Origin: JBBIQH01 sp964475945
GTDB taxonomy: Archaea > Thermoproteota > Nitrososphaeria > Nitrososphaerales > Nitrosocaldaceae
Length of the DNA stretch: 64,000 nt
Assembly: GCA_964475945.1 (NCBI GenBank)
Contig: CAYYYF010000005.1
Coordinates: forward strand, 10,403-74,402
Direction: 5' to 3'
Part shown: positions 43,796-52,890 of the stretch, one piece after another
How the letters are laid out: every line of letters starts with the position of its first letter
Position numbering within the stretch: position 1 is the first letter of the stretch
Notes under the pieces: generated by a model
Told to the model about the DNA's origin: nothing
Databases searched by the model: none
Seen by the model: the letters and a program-made list of their open reading frames with translations, nothing else
Made by a program: the position numbers and the translations under genes

Positions 43796-45430
43796 TTATA
43801 AACTATACAGGGTTGAGAGGTCTAACTCGAATGCGCTAACGTTAACTCTTATTTTGAATCTATTAAGTATGTCCTTGCTTATCTCACCTATGCTGCCTAC
43901 CCTATTCCCATTAATCGATATGGATGCTGCCTTACCATGCTCATAGAGGCTATCCTCTATAGGCTCAGTAACAACCTCTAACCCAAATAGATGCTTGATG
44001 AATGCCTGTAGATAAGACTTTATCTCAGTATAATCTGTATCTGCATCTGCTACTACACATGCCACCCTGTAATGCTCATCTATTGATGCATCATTAATAA
44101 TGAATATCTTGCCTACCTCAAATAGCCTCTGGGGGTATGACTCATGTATATTCCTTGCTAGGGTATTAAGGAGTGAGGGTATTAGCATATCCCTGAGCAC
44201 CTCATGCTCTCTACTCTTGCTCTCTCTAACCCTTAATACTCTCTTAGCATCTCTATCAAACATGGTATACTGGAGTTCATTGCTTACAAGGCTGAAGTTC
44301 ATAACCTCCTGCATACCTAGACCTACAAGTATATCCCTAGCATCATCTAAAAGTGAGAGGAATGGATCTTTTAAGCCCATAACCTTCAACCTAGGGTACC
44401 TTGGCTCTATCAAGAATATGTTATAGCCTATAGCAACCTCCTCTACCACATCTATGCTACTTATCATATCTATCCTATACCTTGGGATTATGCATGTTAT
44501 CTCATTGCCTTCTGCATAAGCATCAAGCCTGCAACGCCTTAAGCATCTTATAATATCATCGATGCTTAGATCCATTCCTATTATGCCCCTTACATAATCT
44601 GCCTTTACTGTAATACTCCTACTGCTCATATCTGGTGTAGTTACTATCCTTGAGTCCTTGCATATATCAACACTATTTATACTAAAGCCCATATCTGCTA
44701 GTGTTACAGCTATCACTGCTAGAGCATCCTCTGCACTCTTAAGATCTGTTGCAGTAACCTCAGCCAATATATTCCTTGTATCCTCATCTATCCTTGTAAG
44801 GTTAGAGTTTATTATAGGGGGGAAGGATAATACATTGCCATTAGAATCCTTTATTATAGGATAGAGGTCTGTATTGCTTAATAGATGGGCATACTCTTTG
44901 CCAACCTCTACGTAAGATAGAATATCCTTTATGCTCATCTCTGTATTATAATTCAAGGGTATGAACCTAAAGTTAGCATTAACACATGTATAATAAAATG
45001 GCCCCTTAACCCTATCGTAATCATGTAAGCCTATGGATGCCTTCCTTCTCCTCCTCCCTATACCCATATGGAGGTCCTCTTGCATGCTTATAAGCTGCCT
45101 TATATCCTCCCCATCAAGCCTGCTATTGGTTGCAAGCAATGCAACTACGTAAGGCCTTACCTTTACATCATCTACCATGAATCTTACATCACTCCTCTTA
45201 ACCTCTACACTTGCTAAACCTGTCTCTATATCCATTAAACCTTTAAGTGTCCTTGCTATACCATAATCTGTTGAGTAATCTGGTCTATTTGGGTTATACT
45301 CAACCTTTATGTAATCATCACCCTCCTCCTCTATATCCAACCCTATGTAAGGTATCATATCTCTAATCTCATCTATGCTTTTACCTACTAAAGCCTCTAA
45401 CCTCTTTTTGTATAATGTTACAACTGGCAT
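43796..45430 (-). CDS. pheT: Phenylalanyl-tRNA synthetase beta subunit
   Basis: A 544-residue archaeal-type PheT: N-terminal B1/B5-like region (LVGKSIDEIRDMIPYIGLDI, VEYNPNRPDYSTDYGIARTL), middle B5 domain, and the class II-like core (GLGMQEVMNFSLVSNELQYT). It pairs with PheS to charge tRNA-Phe. The start is 1 bp after the pheS stop, so both are cotranslated. Confidence 0.95.
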   Translation of the reverse strand: MPVVTLYKKRLEALVGKSIDEIRDMIPYIGLDIEEEGDDYIKVEYNPNRPDYSTDYGIARTLKGLMDIETGLASVEVKRSDVRFMVDDVKVRPYVVALLATNSRLDGEDIRQLISMQEDLHMGIGRRRRKASIGLHDYDRVKGPFYYTCVNANFRFIPLNYNTEMSIKDILSYVEVGKEYAHLLSNTDLYPIIKDSNGNVLSFPPIINSNLTRIDEDTRNILAEVTATDLKSAEDALAVIAVTLADMGFSINSVDICKDSRIVTTPDMSSRSITVKADYVRGIIGMDLSIDDIIRCLRRCRLDAYAEGNEITCIIPRYRIDMISSIDVVEEVAIGYNIFLIEPRYPRLKVMGLKDPFLSLLDDARDILVGLGMQEVMNFSLVSNELQYTMFDRDAKRVLRVRESKSREHEVLRDMLIPSLLNTLARNIHESYPQRLFEVGKIFIINDASIDEHYRVACVVADADTDYTEIKSYLQAFIKHLFGLEVVTEPIEDSLYEHGKAASISINGNRVGSIGEISKDILNRFKIRVNVSAFELDLSTLYSL

Positions 45431-45431
45431 A

Positions 45432-46865
45432 CTATAACCCCCTCCATGGCCATAATGGGGTGCCTCTTAACACTGATAGCCTATTTGCATACAACTCCCT
45501 AACATCATCCATACCATACTTGAGCATGGCTATCCTCTCTAATCCTCCACCCCATGCCAATACCCTGCTCTTAACCCCTATGGGCTCAGTAACCTCTGGC
45601 CTGAATATACCCATCCCAAAGAGCTCAACCCATCTGCCTAGCCTTTCATGGTATACCATGGACTGCAGTGAAGGCTCTGTGTATGGGAAGTATGTAGGCC
45701 AGAACCTTACCTTGCTCAATCCTAGCCTTTTATAGAACTCCTGCTGTATACCCATGAGATCTCTAAGGGTTACATCATCGCTAACAACTATACCTTCTAC
45801 CTGATGGAACTCTGCTAGATGCTTATAGTTAACCTTCTCATTCCTGAATACCCTACCTACTGAGAATACATTTGCTTCCTTGGGTTTATGCTCAGCAAGG
45901 TACCTTATCGTTACAGCAGTTGTATGTGTTCTAAGAACTAACCTCTTAGCCTCTGATATACTCCATTCCTGCCCCCAACTCATCTCATGCACACTTGCTA
46001 CCCTTGATATCAACTCACTACTTGCAATGCTACCATTGCTATCCACATCCAGATAGAAGGTATCCTGCATCTCCCTTGCTGGATGATCCTGTGGTGTAAA
46101 GAGAGCATCAAAGTTCCAGAATGAGTACTGCACTATGCTACCATCTATCTCTTGGAAGCCCATACCTATGAGTATCTCTCTAACCTCATCTATAACATCC
46201 TGCAGTATATGCCTCCTACCAGCATATATAACAGGGGCTGATGCACTAACATCTATAGTCCTTATGCTAGCACCACTCTCCAGTTGATTAATAACCTCCC
46301 TACCTCTTTCAGTTAAGTATACATAGACCTGCTTAACGCTCCTCTCAATTATATACCCTGGCCTCTTCTTTAAAGAATTAAAAGCCTCTGTATCATCCTT
46401 GCTTATCAATTCAATCTCCTGTTTTGCTATCCTTTTAAGTATTGCATGCTCCCTATCCTCAATGCTATCATTAAGGAGGTATACTCTACCATTGTTTATA
46501 TTTACAAGCCCCTTTGCTTTAGCATGCTTTATAGCAGCGTTAAACTCATCCTCTAGCATCCCTCTGTCTAACATAACTGCCTTAAGATCCTTTATGCTTA
46601 AACCATCCCCTAACTCCTTGATCGCATCTACAACCCTATGCTCAGGTAACCCATTTCTAAGAGCATCTAAACCATTATTGCCTAGAGTGATTACCCTCTT
46701 CTCCTTCTCTACAGTCTCTACAAGGTTCTTATACCTTAACCACTCTACACCCCTCCTTACCTGATCAATATGTAAATTTGATCTCTCTGCTATCTCCTCC
46801 AGCGTTAATGCAGTATTCTTTAATATAAGTAGTAACTTACGCTCTATATCATGTAATGCAAGCAT
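45432..46865 (-). CDS. pheS: Phenylalanyl-tRNA synthetase alpha subunit
   Basis: A 477-residue archaeal PheS. The first 190 or so residues are helix-turn-helix-like tRNA-binding modules (LTLEEIAERSNLHIDQVRRG). The class II catalytic core has LFTPQDHPAREMQDTFYLDV (motif 1/2 region), VFRNEKVNYKHLAEFHQVEG (motif 2) and LAWGGGLERIAMLKYGMDDV (motif 3). Directly followed by pheT. Confidence 0.95.
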   Translation of the reverse strand: MLALHDIERKLLLILKNTALTLEEIAERSNLHIDQVRRGVEWLRYKNLVETVEKEKRVITLGNNGLDALRNGLPEHRVVDAIKELGDGLSIKDLKAVMLDRGMLEDEFNAAIKHAKAKGLVNINNGRVYLLNDSIEDREHAILKRIAKQEIELISKDDTEAFNSLKKRPGYIIERSVKQVYVYLTERGREVINQLESGASIRTIDVSASAPVIYAGRRHILQDVIDEVREILIGMGFQEIDGSIVQYSFWNFDALFTPQDHPAREMQDTFYLDVDSNGSIASSELISRVASVHEMSWGQEWSISEAKRLVLRTHTTAVTIRYLAEHKPKEANVFSVGRVFRNEKVNYKHLAEFHQVEGIVVSDDVTLRDLMGIQQEFYKRLGLSKVRFWPTYFPYTEPSLQSMVYHERLGRWVELFGMGIFRPEVTEPIGVKSRVLAWGGGLERIAMLKYGMDDVRELYANRLSVLRGTPLWPWRGL

Positions 46866-46926
46866 ACCTACATGCTATACTTAAGCCTTTTTTAATCTTT
46901 ATTAAGAGTATGATGTAACGCTTAGT

Positions 46927-47196
46927 ATGCAAGCAGAGGATATAGCACTAGAATATTATAGGAAGAGATTGGGTGCAGATACTAGCAAGGTCTTCATACA
47001 TCTTGTTAAAGAGGTTGGTGAGATAGCATCTGCATTAGAGAGAGGTAACATAGAGCATGCTAAGATTGAGATAGTGGAGAGTATAGCATTACTATACTAT
47101 CTAGCAAGTATACATGGTATTGCTAGCAATGATGTAGATGATAGTATGAAAAGAATATATGCAAAGAAGTTAGAATCCCTTGCTAGTAACAGATAA
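46927..47196 (+). CDS. MazG-like nucleotide pyrophosphohydrolase-type protein
   Basis: An 89-residue helical protein with the MazG-like pattern HLVKEVGEIASALERGN and a second helix VESIALLYYLASIHGI. Family enzymes hydrolyse non-canonical NTPs using EExxE and ExxD acidic residues; here EVGE is kept but the ExxD of the second helix reads EIVES, so activity is uncertain. It is 32 bp before trpS and divergent from pheS. Confidence 0.6.
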   Translation: MQAEDIALEYYRKRLGADTSKVFIHLVKEVGEIASALERGNIEHAKIEIVESIALLYYLASIHGIASNDVDDSMKRIYAKKLESLASNR

Positions 47197-47228
47197 CGAA
47201 TATAATTGATCACCTTATATCTGCTAAT

Positions 47229-48347
47229 ATGGGAAGCACTGATTCAGTAGTAACACCATGGAAGGTTGAGGGTAGTGTAGATTACAATAGATTGGTTAAG
47301 GAGTTTGGTACACAGATTATAACAGATGATCTCCTTGCTAGAATAAAGAAACATGCGAATAGATTACATCCATTACTTAGATTAGGCTATTTCTTCAGCC
47401 ATAGAGACCTTGATTGGATACTTGATATGTATGAGAATGGTAACAGATTCTACCTATACACAGGCAGGGGGCCCTCAGGTAATATCCATCTAGGGCATAT
47501 ACTACCATGGGTATTCACAAAGTACATACAAGATGCATTCAATGTAAATCTGTTATTCCAGATAACAGATGATGAGAAGTTCCTGTACCATGATGATAAG
47601 AGCATGGATGAGATAAGTAAATATGCATATGAGAATATCTTGGATATAATTGCTGTAGGCTTTGATCCAGAGAAGACAAGGATAATAGTTGATACAAAGC
47701 ATATAAAGCATCTATACCCTATAGCGATAGAGATAGCAAAGAGGATAACATTCTCTACAGTTAGAGCAACCTTTGGTTTTACAAATGCAACAAACATAGG
47801 GATGATACTATTCCCTGCTATACAGGCGGCACCATGCTTCTTACCATCAAGGTTAGAGGGTAGGAATACACCATGCTTAATCCCTGCTGCAATAGATCAA
47901 GATCCTTACTGGAGGATTACTAGGGATGTTGCAGAGAAGTTAGGATACTACAAGCCAGCACAGATACACTCCAAATTCCTTCCAGGGTTAGGTATGCAGG
48001 GTAAGATGTCATCCTCACAGCCAGAGACTGCGATATTCACAACAGATAATGAGGAGATTGTTGAGAAGAAGATTATGAATGCATACACAGGAGGGCAGCC
48101 TACAGTTGCATTGCAGAGAAGACTTGGTGCGGATGCAGACGCATGCCCAGTATTCTGGTATCTAAGGTACATGTTTGAGGATGAGAAGAGATCAGATGAG
48201 CGCTACATAAAGTGTAAGTGTGGAGGATTGCTATGCTATGAATGCAAACATGATCTTGTGGATGCTGTAAAGGTATACTTGAAGGAGTTCCAAAGGAGGA
48301 GGGAGAAGGCTAATGATATGGTAGATAGATTTATGTTTGAGCTTTGA
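47229..48347 (+). CDS. trpS: Tryptophanyl-tRNA synthetase
   Basis: A 372-residue class Ic synthetase with the HIGH motif as SGNIHLGHILPWVFTKY (about residue 83), LFQITDDEKFLYHD and the KMSSS motif in LGMQGKMSSSQPETAIF (about residue 255). An archaeal C-terminal part with CKCGGLLCYECK could bind zinc. Intact, normal length. Confidence 0.95.
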   Translation: MGSTDSVVTPWKVEGSVDYNRLVKEFGTQIITDDLLARIKKHANRLHPLLRLGYFFSHRDLDWILDMYENGNRFYLYTGRGPSGNIHLGHILPWVFTKYIQDAFNVNLLFQITDDEKFLYHDDKSMDEISKYAYENILDIIAVGFDPEKTRIIVDTKHIKHLYPIAIEIAKRITFSTVRATFGFTNATNIGMILFPAIQAAPCFLPSRLEGRNTPCLIPAAIDQDPYWRITRDVAEKLGYYKPAQIHSKFLPGLGMQGKMSSSQPETAIFTTDNEEIVEKKIMNAYTGGQPTVALQRRLGADADACPVFWYLRYMFEDEKRSDERYIKCKCGGLLCYECKHDLVDAVKVYLKEFQRRREKANDMVDRFMFEL

Positions 48348-48372
48348 TCTCATTTAATTTAATTTAATACCT

Positions 48373-48682
48373 TTAGCAGCACTTAGCATTGTTATTACTA
48401 CTATCCTTTGCTGCATAGAGTAGTGTTATAACTCTCTCTTTCTCTAACTTAAGTATATAATTCAAGGAATCTTTCTTTAGCAGCTCATCCCTATATCTAT
48501 ATTTAAACTTATTAAAATGCTCTGCTCTACGGTTAAACCACTTCCTAAGTTCATCACTTGGCGCAACATCCTTTATCCAGAGATCTATTCTTGCTTAAAC
48601 CTCTCGGCCATAGTCTATCTACAAGTATCCTTAATCCATCATTAGGATCTGCACGCTCATACACCCTTTTTATCTTTATCAT
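48373..48682 (-). pseudogene. DUF488 (YeaO-like) gene broken by a frameshift
   Basis: Found by reading the 365-bp gap. ATG at 48682 gives MIKIKRVYERADPNDGLRIL, then VDRLWPRGLSKNR. After one base the frame changes and reads IDLWIKDVAPSDELRKWFNR, RAEHFNKFKYRYRDELLKK and ITLLYAAKDSSNNNAKCC to a stop at 48375. Both halves match the DUF488/YeaO family end to end (about 102 codons), so a single-base change near 48595 breaks it. Role in the family is unclear. Confidence 0.8.
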
Positions 48683-48712
48683 AATGTTTCATATTATTTT
48701 AAATAAATCTTG

Positions 48713-49174
48713 TTATATCATGCCTTTAAGTCTACCCTCGGTATCTATCTCTCCAGCACGGATACGTGTTGATGATATCCTCTTGCCATCCTCTGCCAAT
48801 ATAAGATCTATCGCTATAACATCCAATGTCTTTAACCCCTTTGAGGCTCTTATTTTATTAAGCATGATGCATTTATGTTCAGTCTCCTTGCTTACAACTA
48901 TAGCCTCTATGCTAGGATCATCTGCTGCTGGACCAAATTCATCATTAAGCATCACTATATTAAACCTATTTCTATAATAATTTAATATCTGCAGTAGGTT
49001 ATTCACCCTTGTATTATAGTCATTAAGTATACTTTTACCCATCCTCACTGCTAATTCATCACTGGTAACCCCTATCACCACATACATACCTATCTCAAAT
49101 GCTTTATCTAGCAGTGCAATATGCCCTCTATGCACTATATCAAACGTACCACCAACAGCAACCTTGCTATACAC
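48713..49174 (-). CDS. coaD: Phosphopantetheine adenylyltransferase (archaeal type)
   Basis: A 153-residue nucleotidyltransferase with VAVGGTFDIVHRGHIALLDK (HxGH variant at HRGH) and the C-terminal signature GKRISSTRIRAGEID, ISSTRIR-type. It transfers AMP to 4'-phosphopantetheine in coenzyme A synthesis. Standalone, normal size for archaeal CoaD. Confidence 0.85.
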   Translation of the reverse strand: MYSKVAVGGTFDIVHRGHIALLDKAFEIGMYVVIGVTSDELAVRMGKSILNDYNTRVNNLLQILNYYRNRFNIVMLNDEFGPAADDPSIEAIVVSKETEHKCIMLNKIRASKGLKTLDVIAIDLILAEDGKRISSTRIRAGEIDTEGRLKGMI

Positions 49175-49229
49175 ATTTTATATTTATAATAAAAAGATTT
49201 AAATGAGATGCTTAGCGCTCTAATAAAGT

Positions 49230-49565
49230 ATGGAGGCACAACTTAAACCATATGTAGGCAAGGCAAAGAATGTAGTTGTATACAATACCTATGCTGATGG
49301 TAGAAGGATACACTTTGATGTGTTCATACCTACAGAGGCTGCAGATGTTGATGAGGTACCAACAGAGTATGATAAGAAGGCAGTAGAGTATGCGAAGGAG
49401 TTCCTAAGGCTTATAGGCAAGCCAGATAAGGATGTACAGGTTAACATATGCTACAGATGCCATATAGATAACACTGACTTCTACAGTGGAGAGCTATGGC
49501 AGTTGCCTAACAAAGATGTATACATATGGCCGATGGAGGGCTGCCCCAAACCATCTAACAAGTAA
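49230..49565 (+). CDS. DUF2024 family protein
   Basis: A 111-residue protein matching DUF2024: VVVYNTYADGRRIHFDVFIP, then YAKEFLRLIGKPDKDV and the metal-like NICYRCHIDN and WPMEGC. Cysteines and histidine near the end suggest a metal site. Function of the family is unknown. Divergent from coaD with about 55 bp between starts. Confidence 0.7.
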   Translation: MEAQLKPYVGKAKNVVVYNTYADGRRIHFDVFIPTEAADVDEVPTEYDKKAVEYAKEFLRLIGKPDKDVQVNICYRCHIDNTDFYSGELWQLPNKDVYIWPMEGCPKPSNK

Positions 49566-49650
49566 ATAATCATTATAATTTTTTATTAATAGTGTATGTA
49601 TTAGCCTTACATTAGAGATGTTTATTAATATGCACTAGTATGCTATATCC

Positions 49651-50643
49651 ATGCTAGATAGGGTGATGAATCTACACTACCAGATGCTTGAGTCCTTAAC
49701 CCTTTACAATAGTATCAAGGGTTATGATGGTATAGATGAGGTTATTATAATAGGCATGGGTGGCTCTGGTATAGTAGGCGACTTTGTGAAGGGTATAGTA
49801 GGGGATAGTGCTAGGGTAAGAGTAGTTAAGAGCAGCAACCCTCCTAGGATGAGTAGCAATACATTAGCAATAGGTGTAACATACTCTGGTAATACAAGGG
49901 AGACTCTGATAGCAATAAGAAAGGCTGCATCCTACAATGCTAAGACCGTGCTTGTAACATCTAACAATGATCCTAATCTCAAGACACTCAAGAATACTCA
50001 GTATATAACCATAAATGGTAATGGGTTCAGTAGGGCATCGTTTGGATACATGCTTACCCCTGTGCTTTTTGTGCTAGAGAAGTCAGGTATAGTAAGCAAT
50101 ATACGCAGGGATATAAAGGAGGCCGTTGATATACTATGCGGTATAGCAAAGGATAGGAGCAAGATAGAGTATTTAAAGTATATGATGAGTAAGATGCTTG
50201 TAGTATATTCGGATGAGTTTACTCAAGCAGCAGCGTTAAGGTGGAAGCAGATGATGAATGAGAATGCCAAACTACACTGCTACTATGATATCTTCCCAGA
50301 GTTACTCCATAATGAGATAGAGGCATGGTATGGTGATGCTAGTGATTATACCCTTGTATTATTAAGGGATGAGATATATGAGAAGAGTAAGGAGCATGGG
50401 TATAACCTATATGATCTTATAAATACTACTAAAGAGTTGGTAAGGAATAAGGGTGTAAATGTCGTTGAACTATTCAGCATAGGAGACTCTCCACTTGCTA
50501 GATTATTATCACTAAGTTACATTGGGGATATAATGAGTGTTTATCTAGCATATACAAGCAATATAGATCCAACGAAGATACCTAACATAGATTACATAAA
50601 GAAGTCTACTAGTAATGCTATACAGGGTGTTGGATATGAGTGA
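49651..50643 (+). CDS. Bifunctional phosphoglucose/phosphomannose isomerase-like SIS protein
   Basis: A 330-residue SIS-domain isomerase. VIIIGMGGSGIVGDFVKGIV (first SIS glycines, about residue 33) and AIGVTYSGNTRETLIAIRKA (about 73) are typical, as is HNEIEAWYGD near the active-site Glu/His. It isomerises fructose 6-phosphate and glucose 6-phosphate or mannose 6-phosphate. Overlaps the next nucleotidyltransferase gene by 8 bp, suggesting coupled sugar activation. Confidence 0.85.
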   Translation: MLDRVMNLHYQMLESLTLYNSIKGYDGIDEVIIIGMGGSGIVGDFVKGIVGDSARVRVVKSSNPPRMSSNTLAIGVTYSGNTRETLIAIRKAASYNAKTVLVTSNNDPNLKTLKNTQYITINGNGFSRASFGYMLTPVLFVLEKSGIVSNIRRDIKEAVDILCGIAKDRSKIEYLKYMMSKMLVVYSDEFTQAAALRWKQMMNENAKLHCYYDIFPELLHNEIEAWYGDASDYTLVLLRDEIYEKSKEHGYNLYDLINTTKELVRNKGVNVVELFSIGDSPLARLLSLSYIGDIMSVYLAYTSNIDPTKIPNIDYIKKSTSNAIQGVGYE

Positions 50644-51394
50644 TGCTCAAGTGGTTCTACTTGCTGGAGGTATGGGTAAGAGGTTAGGAATAGATGCCCC
50701 AAAGTGCTTACTTAAGGTAAGTGATAATGGTAAAGGCAATGTGACACTGCTAGACCTATGCATGGATAAGTTGATAAGGAATGGCTTCAGGGAGTTTGTA
50801 ATGCTGCTTGGGTACAAGGCTGAACTTGTTATCAAGCATATACACGCTAGTTATGGTAGCAGTAATATAAGCATAAGGTACAGCGTAGATCCAGAGGGTA
50901 GGGTAGGATGGGGTAAGGGTAAGGCGTTCAAGCATGCTTTACTTAACAAGAGTATAGATAGTAGCAAGAGATCGTTGGTAACATTCCCCGATGATGTAAT
51001 ACTCGATGATCTTATATACTCAAGATTCATGGATGCACATATAAGGAATGTATCTTCTTGCTCTTATGCCACAATAGCATTAGTTAATGGTGTAGAGTAT
51101 CCATATGGGGTTGCAGAGTTGGATGAGGATGGAAGGATAGCTGTATTCAAGGAGAAGCCAGTGCTTAACATACCCACGTCCATAGGCTTGTATGCCTTTG
51201 AGCCAGAGGTCTATAATATAATAGAGGAGGTTGTTGATCTAGATAAAGATGAGTCTATAGAATTGGAGTCCGTTGTATTCCCTAAACTTGTAGAGATGAA
51301 GAAGCTATCTTCATTCATATTAGATTATAAGTATTGGTTACCTATAAACACGTTAAAAGAGTATGAGAAGGCACTTAAAGTACTCTCAAGATAA
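50636..51394 (+). CDS. Sugar-phosphate nucleotidyltransferase
   Basis: A protein of 252 residues from MSDAQVVLLAGGMGKRLGID, with the G-rich nucleotide loop LAGGMGKRLG and LVTFPDDVILDDLI carrying the metal Asp pair. The C-terminal EKPVLNIPTSIGLYAFEPEV is typical of GlmU/RmlA-like NTP-transferases. It makes an NDP-sugar; which one is not visible. Coupled to the isomerase, presumably feeding cell-surface glycans. Confidence 0.8.
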   Translation: MSDAQVVLLAGGMGKRLGIDAPKCLLKVSDNGKGNVTLLDLCMDKLIRNGFREFVMLLGYKAELVIKHIHASYGSSNISIRYSVDPEGRVGWGKGKAFKHALLNKSIDSSKRSLVTFPDDVILDDLIYSRFMDAHIRNVSSCSYATIALVNGVEYPYGVAELDEDGRIAVFKEKPVLNIPTSIGLYAFEPEVYNIIEEVVDLDKDESIELESVVFPKLVEMKKLSSFILDYKYWLPINTLKEYEKALKVLSR

Positions 51395-51500
51395 AATAAT
51401 AAAAAATTTCCATTTTAAGGTAAATAAATTAAGACATAATTCAAATTATATGTAATCAACCACATAAAGTATATAACATAGATTCAGTATCTTTTACTCT

Positions 51501-51755
51501 ATGCCTGAGATTACATATCAAGTAAGAAGAGACAAGTTAGATATACTTGCAAGGATACTGGAGATTACCTTAACCCCATGCAAGAAGACCCATATACTGT
51601 ACAAGGCAAACCTTAACTACTATCAATTGAACAGATACCTTAATGAGTTGCTAGATCTTGGGTTAGTAAAGGAGGTAAGGACGCCATATAGCGGTTATGT
51701 AATAACAGAGAAGGGTAAGGATTTCCTATCTATTATGAAGAATCATAAAATTTGA
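51501..51755 (+). CDS. Archaeal winged-helix transcription regulator
   Basis: An 84-residue protein with winged HTH (residues about 12-80): DILARILEITLTPCKKTHIL, LNYYQLNRYLNELLDLGLVK and GYVITEKGKDFLSI. The pattern is the single-domain wHTH common in Thaumarchaeota. It may act on nearby genes; targets unknown. Confidence 0.75.
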   Translation: MPEITYQVRRDKLDILARILEITLTPCKKTHILYKANLNYYQLNRYLNELLDLGLVKEVRTPYSGYVITEKGKDFLSIMKNHKI

Positions 51756-51925
51756 TCATATTACTGGTAATCTTACTGTTATCGATCGGTATACTTTTAT
51801 AATATATTATATTATAATATATTATAATTTTTAATATTTAATATATTAGAACGAATAATAAATGCTATGCTATAATATGAATAAAATAGTCTTTATTAAG
51901 AACTATTCTTTACTATTCTCCAGTA

Positions 51926-52831
51926 ATGGAGAATATAGGGTATAACTATGCAAATAAGCATAATAATACACTAATTTTACCAATAGCAGAATATATTAGA
52001 TGCCTGCTTCATTATATAAAGAAGAGGAGCCAAGTATACATATTTGCGTGTACAGCGCTTCTCTCAATGGTTATAGCATCAGATGGTAACATTGAGCCTA
52101 GTATAGCAGTAAGGTTATTAGCTGGCACCTATGCGATAAGCCTAGCAACTTATATCTACAATGATCTTTACGATGTAAAGAGTGATAGACTTAACAATGT
52201 TAATAGGCTTGTAGTCAATGGTTATGCAGATAGATCAAGGTTAATGAGGCTTGTAGTATTCTTAATCTCAGTAGGGGTAATACTTCTAATAAGCATAAAC
52301 ATATACACGCTTATAATAGCTGGTATATGCTCATTCCTTGCCATAGCATACTCCCATAGCAGGTTCAACTTTAAGGATAGGTTCCCCCATAAGACTGTGG
52401 TTAATGCCCTTGGGGCATCTCTAGCAATACTCATAGGTGGTTACGCTGTGGAGAATATAAGCATAAATATAATAATCCTATCTATAGTAGCATTCCTCTT
52501 CCTATTCATACTTGCCCCCTTAGGTGATCTGCAGGATTATAGAGGGGATATGCTTGCTGGTAAGCATACAATGCCTGTCCTTCTAGGAGTAAACACTACT
52601 ATAAATATAATGATGATATTATGCATTACAGTAACAGGCATACTTCTGCTTAGTAATAGTATTAACCTACTGGGCATGATAATTGTTGGAAGTAGCAATA
52701 CTTTCATGCTTGCCATACTCTGTTATATAAAGAGGCATTACAATATAGATACAGTAAAGAAGAGTAGGCATCTACTTAGAGTTGTATATATAATGAATCA
52801 GATAGCTGTGCTTATAAGTTCCCTTAATTAA
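51926..52831 (+). CDS. UbiA-family prenyltransferase
   Basis: A 301-residue protein with about eight or nine membrane helices. First Asp-rich motif YNDLYDVKSDRLNNVNRLVV (NDxxDxxxD, about residue 77) and second DLQDYRGDMLAGKHTMP (about 195). It attaches polyprenyl chains to acceptors: archaeal lipid (DGGGP synthase-type) or quinone synthesis. The quinone possibility is of interest given UbiX at 20.7 kb, but there is no direct proof. Confidence 0.8.
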   Translation: MENIGYNYANKHNNTLILPIAEYIRCLLHYIKKRSQVYIFACTALLSMVIASDGNIEPSIAVRLLAGTYAISLATYIYNDLYDVKSDRLNNVNRLVVNGYADRSRLMRLVVFLISVGVILLISINIYTLIIAGICSFLAIAYSHSRFNFKDRFPHKTVVNALGASLAILIGGYAVENISINIIILSIVAFLFLFILAPLGDLQDYRGDMLAGKHTMPVLLGVNTTINIMMILCITVTGILLLSNSINLLGMIIVGSSNTFMLAILCYIKRHYNIDTVKKSRHLLRVVYIMNQIAVLISSLN

Positions 52832-52890
52832 CCATTTTTTATTTATCTATTATAACATCGTTTAAATTTGGTTACTGCTATCTTAATGCT

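Noticed and set aside
46927..47196. Treating the MazG-like gene as a toxin-antitoxin part
   Set aside because: No toxin partner nearby; it fits a housekeeping pyrophosphohydrolase-type gene next to trpS.
52832..52890. TPP riboswitch before thiC
   Set aside because: The gap is about 60 bp, AT-rich, and has no THI-box-like CTGAGA or similar segment.
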